From Kiritimatiellia bacterium (GTDB lineage: Bacteria > Verrucomicrobiota > Kiritimatiellia > UBA8416 > JADHWI01), in the NCBI GenBank assembly GCA_030744755.1, contig JASLPY010000041.1:1-45248 (forward strand): a DNA stretch of 45,248 nt, read 5' to 3'. Below are positions 9,192 through 18,219 of this stretch, piece by piece. The notes under the pieces are model-generated. The model saw only the letters and a list, made by a program, of their open reading frames with translations. It was not told the DNA's origin and did not search any database. Every line of letters begins with the position of its first letter. The first letter of the stretch is position 1. The translations under genes were made by a program, and so were the position numbers.

Positions 9192-9388
9192 TTCAAATGC
9201 GAAAAGAAGGTTCCGGATCGTTATCCGGGCTACTGGGACAGAGACCAGCTCTATGATTTGCGGAAGGATACCAACGAGTAGCGCAACCTGGCAGGCAAAT
9301 CGGAGTATGCTAAGAAACTTGCGGAGATGAAACAGGTGCTGTCTGCGCACCCAAGAACCAGCCCGGTCAGTTCGGCGAGTTCCACTGA
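9192..9388 (+). pseudogene. Remnant of a sulfatase C-terminus
   Basis: Translating from 9192 gives the end of an S1 sulfatase. It reads KKVPDRYPGYW, then DRDQLYDLRKDTNE, an in-frame TAG at 9279-9281, then RNLAGKSEYAKKLAEMKQVL. Near 9350 the frame shifts by one base, after which the typical tail PGQFGEFH continues to a TGA at 9386-9388. The block RDQLYDL..DPNE..NLA is characteristic of the last 60 residues of arylsulfatase A-like enzymes. The rest of the gene is absent, and a GTAGGTCC element lies just upstream. One stop plus one frameshift shows that this is dead sequence. It probably marks a third sulfatase that once stood between the second GH20 and the intact sulfatase at 9443. Confidence 0.75.
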
Positions 9389-9442
9389 TTGTGAACAAAC
9401 AGAACAGAAGACGTTAGATGAAGCTGAGAGAGGAGAATGAAG

Positions 9443-10960
9443 ATGCGTAGTAGGAATTGGATCGGATGTTTACTGGCGCTCGCAGTTGCGGGCGGTGCAA
9501 TTACGGTCGCGGGAGCGGTGAAGCCCAACGTGGTCATTATCTATGGTGACGACGTCGGCTATGCAGACGTTGGTGTCTATGGCGCAAAGAAGATTCCAAC
9601 GCCCAACCTTGACGCGCTGGCAAGGGAAGGGCTTGTATTTACGGATGCGCATTGCTCAGCAGCCACCTGTACGCCGTCGCGTTTTTCGTTGCTCACCGGG
9701 CGCCTGGGGTTCCGCAACGGTGCTCGAATTCTTCCCCCCAACGCGCCGCTCATTATTCCAACCAATATCCTTACCCTTCCGGGGTTGTTCAAGAAGGCGG
9801 GTTATGTCACCGGCGTTGTGGGCAAGTGGCACCTTGGCGTGGGCAGGAAAGGGGAGCCGACCGATTGGAACGGTGTCGTCAAACCGGGGCCGCTTGAGGT
9901 GGGATTCGACTACTCGTTCCTGCTGCCTTACACAAACGATCGTGTGCCCTGCGTTTATCTTCAAAATCACCGGGTTGTCAACCTTGACCCCAAGGATCCG
10001 ATTCACGTCGGTGCGCGCACCGGACCGGATTCAAGGAGTACTGTCTATCCTGACGGCAGGAAGAACCGTGCCGCGATGACCTACTATGAGAGTTCCCACG
10101 GTCACAATCAGAGTGTTATCAATGGTATCGGACGAATTGGGTACATGTGCGGTGGGAAATCGGCATTGTGGAATGACGAGACTATGGCCGACGTGTTTGT
10201 TGAGGAGGCCCGGGTGTTCATTGCCAAACACAAGGACGAACAGTTTTTCCTCTACTTCTCGTCGCAAGACATCCATGTACCTCGTGTGCCTCATCCGCGC
10301 TTCAAGGGTAAGAGCAAGCTGAGCTATCGGGGCGACGCCATGGTCCAGCTTGACTGGAGCGCCGGAGAGGTCATCAAGGCGCTGGACAAACACGGGCTCA
10401 AGGAGAACACCATCGTCATCTTCTCCAGCGACAACGGTCCCGTCTATGATGACGGGTACAAAGATGGCTGTACCGTCCCGACCTCGAAGCGGGAGGTCGA
10501 TCGCGGTCACGACGCATCCGGCCCTTATCGTGGCGGCAAGTACCAGATATACGAGGGTGGGACCCGTGTGCCGATGATCGTGCGCTGGCCTGCCCGTATT
10601 GAGCCAGGCAGCACAAAGGCCCTCATCAGTCAGACGGATTTCATGGCCTCCTTCGCCGAGCTTCTGGATATCGACCTTCCAGATGATGCCGCGATTGACA
10701 GCCAGAACGTACTGAAGGCACTTCTCGGCGAGGATCCACAGGGTACGGTCTTCACCGTGGAAGAGGCCAGAGGGGTGGCCCTGCGGAAGGGCCCGTGGAA
10801 ACTGGTCGCCACGAAAGCGGGAGGCAAACTATATAACCTGGACACCGATATCGGCGAGCAGACCGATGTGGCCGATCAACACCCGGAGATCGTAAAGTCG
10901 TTGTCTACGACCCTGACAAAGATCAAGCAGGGCAAGGGACTGCGGCACGAGAAGCTCTGA
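9443..10960 (+). CDS. Type I sulfatase (S1 family), exported
   Basis: This 505-residue sulfatase is predicted to act outside the cytoplasm on sulfate esters of the same glycan as its neighbours. The ATG at 9443 is preferred over the ATG at 9437 because AGGAG then has normal spacing. The signal peptide ends near ITVAGAVKPN. Motifs present are IIYGDDVGYAD (metal site), C76 in CTPSR (formylglycine cysteine), GKWHLG, and IFSSDNGP. An insert near residues 190-245 (YPDGRKNRAAMTYYESSHG) contains no motif I can assign. It is the last gene of the first cluster and faces the large di-haem gene tail to tail, with 62 bases between them. Substrate position is not predictable. Confidence 0.92.
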   Translation: MRSRNWIGCLLALAVAGGAITVAGAVKPNVVIIYGDDVGYADVGVYGAKKIPTPNLDALAREGLVFTDAHCSAATCTPSRFSLLTGRLGFRNGARILPPNAPLIIPTNILTLPGLFKKAGYVTGVVGKWHLGVGRKGEPTDWNGVVKPGPLEVGFDYSFLLPYTNDRVPCVYLQNHRVVNLDPKDPIHVGARTGPDSRSTVYPDGRKNRAAMTYYESSHGHNQSVINGIGRIGYMCGGKSALWNDETMADVFVEEARVFIAKHKDEQFFLYFSSQDIHVPRVPHPRFKGKSKLSYRGDAMVQLDWSAGEVIKALDKHGLKENTIVIFSSDNGPVYDDGYKDGCTVPTSKREVDRGHDASGPYRGGKYQIYEGGTRVPMIVRWPARIEPGSTKALISQTDFMASFAELLDIDLPDDAAIDSQNVLKALLGEDPQGTVFTVEEARGVALRKGPWKLVATKAGGKLYNLDTDIGEQTDVADQHPEIVKSLSTTLTKIKQGKGLRHEKL

Positions 10961-11022
10961 CCCGTTGAAAGCGGAACCGGAGTTCGCAGCCAAGCGAACG
11001 GACAGGCCACTGAATCTCTGGG

Positions 11023-14000
11023 CTATTCCGCAACCACGCGAAAACCCACGTCATAGACACCGAGCCACGGCTGGTAAGCGAGGCGAAAAGCAGAAGTCGC
11101 GCGCTGCGGACGGTCATACCACGAACCGCCGCGTGCCACGCGCTTGCCACGGTCTGCAGGGTCGTTGCGCCCGTCATCATCACTGTAGGGATAAGGGCGA
11201 TAAAGCGACCTTGTCCATTCGCGCACGTTGCCGTGCATGTCATGCAATCCCCAGACATTGGCCTGGTAGGTTCCTACTTTTGCCGCAACACGAAAACCAT
11301 CGTTGACCTGATCGACGCAGGGTCGCCAGCACGGAACAACGTTGGCGGCCTTGTCGTACCCTCCATAACTGACGATCTGCTTCAGCCTTGCGTCCGCCAG
11401 GTTGGCATACCTGCCGAACTCGGTGTCGCAGTTGCCATACCACATGGGAGCAGAGCTACCCGCACGACAGGCATATTCCCATTGGGCCTCGGTCGGCAGG
11501 TCAAAAGAGATTCCGGTTTCAGCAGACAGCCACTCGCAGAATTCTTTTGCACGTGTCCACGAAACACGTACAACCGGCTGCAGGGGCTCGTTCATCGCGA
11601 ATCCGCGCGCAGTTTCTTCAAACTGCAGGCTGTCCCCATGTTCCAGCCGGCTGTCATGTTTGGGATCAAACAGCGCGTACTGTCGGTTGCTGATTTCACA
11701 GGCCCCCATCCAGAACGATTTACCGACGGAAGCTACCGTGCGCGGCCGCTCGTCCGCATGCCCGTCCGTGCTGCCCATGATGAATTTGCCGCCAGGAATC
11801 ATGACAAGCTCGAGTCTGATCCCATCCCCAAGATCGATCGATCTCTTTGCCGATTTCTGTTTCAACTTCGCAGCAGTGCCGTCAAACGGCCAGCCTTGAC
11901 ATTGCAACTCGCGAGGTCTCGCTCCTTTCTCCTGTCCGGGCATCACGGTTTTGATCTTCTTTGGATCTGGCTCTGCGATATCTTCCGGGTCTTCGTCACG
12001 GCCCGCGTATAGTTTCTGGCAGGCGCGGCGGCGATCACGCTGTCTTAGAACTTTCTTGTCGCCGGCTATCTCGCGCCATGTGCCATGTGCCGGGGTATGC
12101 AGGTCTACCCATGTGATCAGCCGGTCCCATGACTCCGCGTCGAGCTTTACGCCGTGATGACCTTTTGTCAGGTTCTGGATGAGTTCCGTGCTGTCGGCAT
12201 GGAAATCACCTGTCGTCAGCATGTGCATGTCGGGTTCGATCGTAGGCGACCGAACCAGTCGCCGCAATGCCATGTAGGATGGCGAGAACCTGCCTGAACC
12301 TACCGTTGTCCGCACCGGCAATCCAGCCCGCAGATCAGGGATCACCCTCTCATCGGAACGTTTGCTGCCGTCATGACATCCAATGCAGTACCGGTCCAGT
12401 ACCGGTTGTACTTCGCGTTTGAAACTGAATCCCCGGCGTGGCCCGTAAAACGACGTTATCTCGGAAGGAGCGCGCTGCGAAGCAATGGTCCTTACCGCCG
12501 GCGGCGAGGTGTTCTGCTTCTCATGACAACCGACACAGCTGACGACTTCACCGGGCATCCCCACCAGCCAGCTGCGCATCAGCTGCACCGCCTTTCCCTC
12601 TGCATCCAGGGGCTGCACCGATATGGGCAGATTTGCCGGGATGCGGAATGCCGCCGAGCCGTCTGCTTCCACGGGCACAGTACCCAACACCTGCTTAACA
12701 TCCCACGGCCCATCGAGACCAACCCGCTCATATTGCCCGCCCAGGCCCTGGTAGCAGAAATGATAGGTTATCAATCGCAGTTTCCTGATCGCACCGCGAG
12801 GGACACCCTTCAGCCCGGGGCCCCGGTATATATCGACAAGGTAGACCAGGGCATCTTTGCGGGTTGGATCGACCTTGTCCGGAATCACGGGTGGTTCAGG
12901 CCTTTCTCGCAGCGGAATGGGTTCCAGCAGTCCCCAGCCACCGGCGTGGGCAAGACGGACCATGTTGTCGAAAACATCGACCAGGTATACATCCCACGGG
13001 GAACTGGCAGAGAGCTTGCAGGTAGTCAGAAAGTACTTGCTTGAAAGTGGAAACGGATGGGCAAACTTGGGCCATGTTTCTGCCGTCAGCTTGTCCTGTG
13101 TTCTCGCCTTCACGGCTTTGCCGTATCCCGGAATCTTCTGTACCGCCCCCTGGGCTTCATGGCGGCCACGGGCCACATCAAACAGCACCAGTTCCCCACT
13201 GCGGTAGCAGTCATGATGTCCTGCAACCACACCGATGAACATTGTGGGTTTCCCGGGTATTGGTTTTGCGTTGTAAATCCCGTTGGGCCAGTACGAATTG
13301 CTTCCGTACAGTTCCATCTGTCCCGTGCCGTCGGGATTCATGTGAAACATGATGCGACTGTAGGTGTGAGGAAGGTCAGAGTACTCCCACCGCAGATACA
13401 TCACTCGCCCATTCTCCGTTATCGTGGGATGGTAATCGTGGTCCTGTTCGAAGCAGAGCTGCCGAATGTTGCCGCCGCCGGCATTCATTCGATACAGCAC
13501 GGACACCTTACTCTTATTACAGGGCACGCCCTGGAAGCAGGCGGTGCTCCCGAAGAGGATGTCACCGTTGGGCAGGTAGCAGGGGTCGTCGGTGTCCACA
13601 TCCTGCTGCTCCGACTTGTTGACCATGCGCAGGTCCTTACCAGTGGCACCCATCTCGTATATTCTGAAATGCCCTTCATCATTTCTCATGGTAAAGAGCA
13701 GTCGATCGCCATTGAAATGCAAATCGACGTCGCCGACGAAGCGAGGCCGATCCGGTCGATAGATGGTGGTTATTGCGCCATCGGGCCTAACGGGTGAAAG
13801 GATTGCTATTTCACTTTCAAGAGCGTTTCTCTTCAGGCTCGTTTTCCCGTATGAACTGCGTGGAAACCCGATGTCCCAGCCTCGCACCGCATCGGGGTTG
13901 CCGGGCTTTCCGTTCTTGTATGGCCTGCGCTTGACCAGCAGCAGCTTCCCGAAATCCAACAGCGGGTTGGCAAGCAACGCCTCTCTGCGCAGATCTTCTA

Positions 14001-14274
14001 TTTGCTTTCGAATCGCTTCCTGATCGGACTTCGACTCATTACTCAACCCCGCCACCAATACATCAAGCCTGTCGAGTTTATCAAGATACTCTTTGCCCTT
14101 GGGGTAGCCCTTGCCAAAAGTGCTGGTGAGGTCAGTAACAGCCAGGCGCAGCGATTGCGTCTCAAACGGGCCGGCAACAGGGACGCCAGCACCGAAGGTT
14201 GTGGTCAGAATTCCCAACAAAACACCGAGACACAGAGATATGCGCATCGGCATATGCTGATCGGCAGAAATCAT
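11023..14274 (-). CDS. Exported HzsA/PD40-type di-haem protein fused to an FGE-fold domain
   Basis: The start at 14274 is chosen for AAAGGGG upstream and for the signal peptide that follows (ISLCLGVLLGILTTTFGAG), giving 1083 residues. Residues of about 180-420 carry PD40/TolB-like propeller strands and the block FEQDHDYHPTITENG, as in proteins related to hydrazine synthase alpha. Two c-type haem motifs follow, CVGCH (580-584) and CIGCH (630-634). From about residue 810 to the end lies a formylglycine-generating-enzyme/SUMF1 fold (MIPGGKFIMGS, LPTEAQWEYACRAG, DMHGNVREW, GFRV). The cysteine pair used by true formylglycine-generating enzymes is missing: the stretch GGSWYDRPQRATSAFR at about 1047-1062 has none. 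It is therefore unlikely to activate the sulfatases. The visible features suggest an exported electron-transfer or binding protein. Domain calls are good; the function is unknown. Confidence 0.82.
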   Translation of the reverse strand: MISADQHMPMRISLCLGVLLGILTTTFGAGVPVAGPFETQSLRLAVTDLTSTFGKGYPKGKEYLDKLDRLDVLVAGLSNESKSDQEAIRKQIEDLRREALLANPLLDFGKLLLVKRRPYKNGKPGNPDAVRGWDIGFPRSSYGKTSLKRNALESEIAILSPVRPDGAITTIYRPDRPRFVGDVDLHFNGDRLLFTMRNDEGHFRIYEMGATGKDLRMVNKSEQQDVDTDDPCYLPNGDILFGSTACFQGVPCNKSKVSVLYRMNAGGGNIRQLCFEQDHDYHPTITENGRVMYLRWEYSDLPHTYSRIMFHMNPDGTGQMELYGSNSYWPNGIYNAKPIPGKPTMFIGVVAGHHDCYRSGELVLFDVARGRHEAQGAVQKIPGYGKAVKARTQDKLTAETWPKFAHPFPLSSKYFLTTCKLSASSPWDVYLVDVFDNMVRLAHAGGWGLLEPIPLRERPEPPVIPDKVDPTRKDALVYLVDIYRGPGLKGVPRGAIRKLRLITYHFCYQGLGGQYERVGLDGPWDVKQVLGTVPVEADGSAAFRIPANLPISVQPLDAEGKAVQLMRSWLVGMPGEVVSCVGCHEKQNTSPPAVRTIASQRAPSEITSFYGPRRGFSFKREVQPVLDRYCIGCHDGSKRSDERVIPDLRAGLPVRTTVGSGRFSPSYMALRRLVRSPTIEPDMHMLTTGDFHADSTELIQNLTKGHHGVKLDAESWDRLITWVDLHTPAHGTWREIAGDKKVLRQRDRRRACQKLYAGRDEDPEDIAEPDPKKIKTVMPGQEKGARPRELQCQGWPFDGTAAKLKQKSAKRSIDLGDGIRLELVMIPGGKFIMGSTDGHADERPRTVASVGKSFWMGACEISNRQYALFDPKHDSRLEHGDSLQFEETARGFAMNEPLQPVVRVSWTRAKEFCEWLSAETGISFDLPTEAQWEYACRAGSSAPMWYGNCDTEFGRYANLADARLKQIVSYGGYDKAANVVPCWRPCVDQVNDGFRVAAKVGTYQANVWGLHDMHGNVREWTRSLYRPYPYSDDDGRNDPADRGKRVARGGSWYDRPQRATSAFRLAYQPWLGVYDVGFRVVAE

Positions 14275-14395
14275 ACTGACCCCTTTCGCAAAGTCAGCCT
14301 GCAGTATACCAGCATCAAAGGGCTTCAATCAATCCGCTATGCATTGAGCTTTCTCCACAGTGAGCCATTTTGACCGCAGGTGGGCGCGGGTATGG

Positions 14396-14714
14396 GAGTT
14401 TTTGACAGAATCTACAGAATGGGACGGATGGAGATGTCATGAACTTGGTGCTGGTTTCATATTCGCTATAGATTCACTGTTCTTGAGCCAATTTCGCGCG
14501 AAACCAGCACCAAGTTCCTGCCATAGCTTGCAATGGATAGGTGAGAATTAGAGTAGAGCATATCCTTCCCCATTCATAGCAAACCGTGGCAGGGGTTTGA
14601 TGGCGATTCCTGCAAGTAACGGTGAAAGAGGGGCAATGCAAAGTGCAATGGGAATCACCGTCAAATCCATGCCACAATCCCATCCAGTAGATTCTGTAAA
14701 TCCTGTCAAAAAAA
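14396..14714. repeat. Two-armed inverted-repeat element (three-way-junction-like)
   Basis: Two long hairpins stand side by side. Arm 1 pairs 14434-14458 with 14500-14524, with 18 perfect pairs at the loop side (14441-14458 with 14500-14517) and 25 pairs with two mismatches overall. Arm 2 pairs 14586-14610 with 14651-14675, 25 pairs with four mismatches. The loops are 41 and 40 bases. The 3' strands of the two arms are about 64 percent identical and most differences are transitions, so the arms look like diverged copies. Flanking sequences GAGTTTTTGACAG (14396 on) and CTGTCAAAAAAACTC (near 14700) form an imperfect outer inverted repeat. No convincing gene lies in 14329-14946. A further small hairpin (CCGCCC-GCAAG-GGGCGG, 14875-14891) sits downstream of the reductase gene. 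Confidence 0.7.
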
Positions 14715-14946
14715 CTCTCGCGCTGAATGCTGCTGCGTGTGTTGCATCCCACCAGTGACATTCTTCATGGGGGTCAAAAAGGTAGCCCTTCTCACCTGTG
14801 AAGCACTATGCTCGCTCAACTCGGGCTCAATCCGAAGGCATGAACCTGTCCGGTAGCAGGAAACCTGAAACTTCCCGCCCGCAAGGGGCGGAGATTCCGT
14901 GCTTGAGCGACGAGAGTATCCACTCACTTTCTTCGTTTGCACCCTC

Positions 14947-15933
14947 TCAGTAGGGGCCGCGGATGTGCTGGGCAATCTCTGTTCTGTATAGCTCAGCCAG
15001 TTGCTCGTGCAGTTCACTGGACAATGGCGGAAGATCGGAGATTGCGGCGTTGCCCAGAGCCTGTCCGGGACGGCTGGCACCGGGGATAACCACGGATACC
15101 GCATCATGATCCAGTATCCAACGCAGGGCCATTTGGACCATCGACATGCCTTCGGGTACCAAGGTCTTCAGTCTGTCGGACAATTCGACACCCTTCTCGT
15201 AGGGCAATCCCGCAAAGGTCTCTCCAACGTTGAAGCACTCTCCGTCTTTATTGAACGAACGATGATCGTTCTCCGCAAAGGCGGTATCCAGTGAGAGTTT
15301 GCCGGTCAGTAGTCCACTTGCCAGGGGCACGCGCGCAATGATGGCAACACCCTTCTCCTTTGCTTTCTCGAAGAGGGTATCAATCGGTTTCTGGCGGAAG
15401 ATGTTGAAGATTACCTGGAGTACTGTCAGTTCATCCTGTTCAAGGCACAGCAGGGCTTCGTCCATTGACTCGACACTGGCACCGAATTGCTTGATCTTGC
15501 CGTCCGTTTTCAGTTTGCGAAGCGTGTCAAACACGTCTCCCTGTTCCATGACTTCAGTGGGAATGCAGTGAATCTGTGTCAGGTCCAGCGCATCGACACC
15601 AAGGCGCTTAAGGCTGCCGTCAGTGTGCGCCACCATCACCGCCCGTTCAAAATTGTCCGGCCACCCCGGTTCAGGGAAACGGCCAATCTTGGTAGCCACA
15701 AAGACGTCCTCGGAGCAATCCTTCAGAAACTTTCCGATCAGTGTCTCGCTGCGGCCCGAACCGTAGACATCGGAAGTGTCCAGGAAGTTCACGCCGTTAT
15801 CGACCGCCGCCTGCATGATTTCAAACGCTTTTGCATCGTCCACATCACCCCAGCACAGCCCCCCAAGTTGCCAGCATCCAAGGCCCACCTCGGAAACGTT
15901 GGTCCCTGTTGCCCCAAAAGCACGTTGTTTCAT
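14947..15933 (-). CDS. Aldo/keto reductase
   Basis: This 328-residue cytoplasmic oxidoreductase should reduce aldehydes or ketones, or oxidise the alcohols, with NAD(P)H. The ATG at 15933 has AAGGAG 8 bases upstream; an in-frame TTG directly before it is less likely. The family signature GVNFLDTSDVYGSGRSE is clear, and the catalytic tetrad reads D52, Y57, K82 and H122. The C-terminal part carries the usual cofactor-binding region (SVVIPGASRPGQALGN). No signal peptide is present. It stands alone on the - strand between the two-armed repeat element and a long divergent intergenic region, so no pathway can be inferred from neighbours. A sugar aldehyde or keto-sugar substrate would fit a glycan-degrading organism but is inference. 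Confidence 0.9.
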   Translation of the reverse strand: MKQRAFGATGTNVSEVGLGCWQLGGLCWGDVDDAKAFEIMQAAVDNGVNFLDTSDVYGSGRSETLIGKFLKDCSEDVFVATKIGRFPEPGWPDNFERAVMVAHTDGSLKRLGVDALDLTQIHCIPTEVMEQGDVFDTLRKLKTDGKIKQFGASVESMDEALLCLEQDELTVLQVIFNIFRQKPIDTLFEKAKEKGVAIIARVPLASGLLTGKLSLDTAFAENDHRSFNKDGECFNVGETFAGLPYEKGVELSDRLKTLVPEGMSMVQMALRWILDHDAVSVVIPGASRPGQALGNAAISDLPPLSSELHEQLAELYRTEIAQHIRGPY

Positions 15934-16542
15934 CAATGATCTCCTTATAAGTGTTCCTTTGATTGGGAATCAGGATGGCTTCGTGTGTCACAAATATCAA
16001 GCCAAGAGAGAGTAGAGCGCTCTCCACCCGGATCATTCCCCCCAACATGTACCGCCCTTGTAACGCAGTCGCGCGATCCTGCGCCGGTTCTTTTCTTTCT
16101 GTGTCGTTGAGTGATGGGTGTGCGGTGTGCTCATACCCTGATGGTTGCGCATGCAGGTTTTCATAGGGCAAAGAAATCGTTGTGGAGGGTAGATCCTCTG
16201 CAGGGAGCTATTTCCTCTGCTCACAACACTCTGCGTCCCAAGCTGTTACAGGTCGGGTTAATTAGTCTTTACCCCTGCGAAACTGGAGTGCTGGATCTTG
16301 AGAGATTAGAGTCCACGTTCCCTTTCTGACAATACTCCACAACTCCATTACTCCAAACCTGTTACGCTTGCCCACCGCACGGCGCATAGGCCATTGGACA
16401 TGGGCTCCGTCAAGGGGCACTGCGGTAATCCTCTGCAGTGGGTAGGCCTTGACCCCGTGTCGAGCTTTCTCGTAGGCTTAATCGGTTCCAGGATCAGGGA
16501 GACGACGATGGCGGATGCTTGTTTAAGGGGGCGAGAAGTCAC
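15934..16542. other. Divergent intergenic region without a recognisable gene
   Basis: These 609 bases separate the reductase (-) from the LamG gene (+). They contain the short palindrome at 16014-16023 and a hairpin CACTGC...GCAGTG near 16418-16441. The open frames here have no recognisable domain and no convincing ribosome-binding site. Promoters for both flanking genes are expected, but I could not place a clear -35/-10 pair. Confidence 0.5.
16014..16023. promoter_or_regulatory. Possible LacI/GalR-type operator
   Basis: AGAGCGCTCT is a perfect 10-base palindrome with the central CG typical of LacI-family operators. It lies about 80 bases upstream of the reductase start, in its promoter region. 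No LacI-family regulator is encoded in the window, and a 10-base palindrome can occur by chance, so this is weak. Confidence 0.25.
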
Positions 16543-17583
16543 ATGATCAGAATGAGAGTTCCTTCTCTGGCATGGGCTCTGTTGTCTATGACCTGGTTCA
16601 TGTTTGCGGCCGACCCCGGCATGGCTGAAGGAGACCATCTCGCAGTTGAACTGACGGATGGATCCATCCTTATTGCCGAAAGCGAGATCGACAGTATCCC
16701 GGTTAAGACGGATGTCAGTAAGGTAGACATTCTCACCTCCATGATCAGGAAGATTGAATTCAACCACGACAGTGGGAAATCGAAAGTGACATTTCGGAAC
16801 CATGATAAGCTGGAAGGAATAATCGGCCTGGATCGTATTCAAATCAAGACGATGTTCGGGGAAGTGACACTGACCTCAAGTCAAATCGCGGCCATAACAA
16901 TCATACCCGAACTGTTCGAGGGGTTGATTCTGCACTACGACTTTGAAGAGGACGAGGGAGGGAGAGTCACGGATAGAAGCAGTGGAGGCAACCATGGAAA
17001 GGTGGTTGGCGCCGAATGGCGAAAGGACGAAGATGTTGGCGGCGTGTATGCGTTTGATGGCAAGGACGACTATATTAACTGTGGCAAAGGGCCTTCCCTG
17101 AATCACTTCGGAGCTGGGATTTCCGTGTCCGCCTGGATCAAGCCAAGTTCGGTTGGCCGTTATTACCATGGGATCGTTACAAAGGAGTTTCAAGAGGGGT
17201 CGCAGGACTCCTGGCATTTTGGTTTCAAAAGTGGCCGCTATAGCTGGTTTGCCGGCGTGCCAAATACAGGCGTGGTGTTCATGGGACGCCGTGTAGTAAC
17301 GGACAAATGGACGCATCTAGTCGGGACTTATGACGGGCAGGCTTTTGCATACTATGTAGACGGTGTTCCTAATCGTGTCAGGCCATCCAGGTTGCCGATC
17401 AAGACTGATCCTGATCGACCTTTACTCATCGGGGCGGATTGCAATAACGGTGTCACCATGTCCGAGTTCTATCATGGACTGATTGACGAAGTCATGCTCT
17501 GGAACCGGGCCCTGTCCAAAGCTGATGTGAGAAAGCTCTACCGGAGGAAAGTCGCAGCAAGGGCCAAACGAGGACCGGAGTGA
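16543..17583 (+). CDS. Exported LamG/concanavalin-like domain protein
   Basis: This 346-residue exported protein has two visible parts. After a signal peptide (to about residue 27, AADPGMAEG) comes a beta-rich segment of about 100 residues. It reads AVELTDGSILIAESEID and later FGEVTLTSSQIAAITI, the pattern of SH3/Sm-like anchoring domains found ahead of LamG modules in PVC proteins. From about residue 130 a LamG/concanavalin A-like fold follows: HYDFEEDEGG, then YAFDGKDDYINCG, SVSAWIKPS, WTHLVGTYDG and GLIDEVMLWNRALS. Such domains commonly bind carbohydrate, but no catalytic residues are recognised. The ATG at 16543 is used; the one at 16552 is an alternative. It is isolated between the reductase and the toxin-antitoxin pair. 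A cell-surface binding role is inferred. Confidence 0.75.
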   Translation: MIRMRVPSLAWALLSMTWFMFAADPGMAEGDHLAVELTDGSILIAESEIDSIPVKTDVSKVDILTSMIRKIEFNHDSGKSKVTFRNHDKLEGIIGLDRIQIKTMFGEVTLTSSQIAAITIIPELFEGLILHYDFEEDEGGRVTDRSSGGNHGKVVGAEWRKDEDVGGVYAFDGKDDYINCGKGPSLNHFGAGISVSAWIKPSSVGRYYHGIVTKEFQEGSQDSWHFGFKSGRYSWFAGVPNTGVVFMGRRVVTDKWTHLVGTYDGQAFAYYVDGVPNRVRPSRLPIKTDPDRPLLIGADCNNGVTMSEFYHGLIDEVMLWNRALSKADVRKLYRRKVAARAKRGPE

Positions 17584-17934
17584 ATGCCGAGTCTTCCAGG
17601 GTGTGAACGTGCCCTTCGAAATCCGGACATTTCGTAGGCCTGTTTTCTGGTGAGACCACTCGTCACACGAATGGGTCGGACGATACGCTCGCAAAAGGCC
17701 TTTGAAACGGGGCTGAACGCCTGATCGTACGCAACGCGGGGCGTGCCCCACTGAGGTGACTGCTCTTTGACTTCTCTGGGCGTGTGGCGTGTGGCGGATG
17801 ACATTATCTGTGCGCACAAACAACAGCGCCGGCAATCGGTCGTCCCGACTGCCAGCGATTGTGCGATTCCTGGCCCCTGCCTCCCGGACTTCACTTCCCG
17901 CAGATCAACGTCTCAGGGGGTGGGGCAACGCTGA
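17584..17934. other. Convergent intergenic region
   Basis: These 351 bases lie between the LamG gene (+) and the antitoxin gene (-). A short hairpin GGGGCGTGCCCC sits near 17740, and GGCGTGT is repeated in tandem near 17780. I see no convincing gene. The minus-strand frames here have no recognisable domain. Confidence 0.45.
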
Positions 17935-18219
17935 TCAGGCCAGTTGGACCTTGAGTCTCTTACCGAGTGCCTGCGCGACACTTTCCAGAGTCAGCAGCGT
18001 AACTGACGCATTCTCTGGATCGAGGAGTCGATCCAACGATGACCGGCTTGTGTGCATCATGCGTGCCAAGGCGCTCTTCGTGAGATTGCGTTCCGCCATT
18101 TCCTGTTCGATCTGGTAGGCGATGATGCGCTTGACCGCGGTTGCCTCGGCTTCAGCGAGGATACTCTCGTCGCGAAGAAAATCGTCAAAGTTGCTCCCAA
18201 TATGGCTGTTTCTCTTCAT
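17935..18219 (-). CDS. XRE-type antitoxin of a RelE/HigB-like pair
   Basis: This 94-residue protein has a helix-turn-helix in its C-terminal half (LTKSALARMMHTSRSSLDRLLDPENASVTLLTLESVAQALG), typical of HigA-type XRE antitoxins. Its role would be to bind the toxin and to repress the shared promoter. Its ATG at 18219 overlaps the toxin stop in the arrangement TAATG, a strong sign of translational coupling. The toxin-first order is the usual order of higBA-like systems. The N-terminal half (DFLRDESILAEAEATAVKRIIAYQIEQEM) is probably the toxin-contacting part. Confidence 0.85.
   Translation of the reverse strand: MKRNSHIGSNFDDFLRDESILAEAEATAVKRIIAYQIEQEMAERNLTKSALARMMHTSRSSLDRLLDPENASVTLLTLESVAQALGKRLKVQLA

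Noticed and set aside
9148..9330. Short + strand gene before the second intact sulfatase
   Set aside because: It is a shadow frame across the sulfatase remnant, whose correct frame gives a clear sulfatase tail.
11023..11830. FGE-fold domain as the activator of the neighbouring sulfatases
   Set aside because: The cysteine pair needed for formylglycine formation is absent in the conserved C-terminal stretch.
14474..14761. Small - strand gene within the two-armed repeat
   Set aside because: The frame is explained by the inverted-repeat structure, and its product has no recognisable features.
17538..17894. Minus-strand frame between the LamG and antitoxin genes
   Set aside because: It overlaps the end of the LamG gene, and the product lacks any domain or ribosome-binding site.
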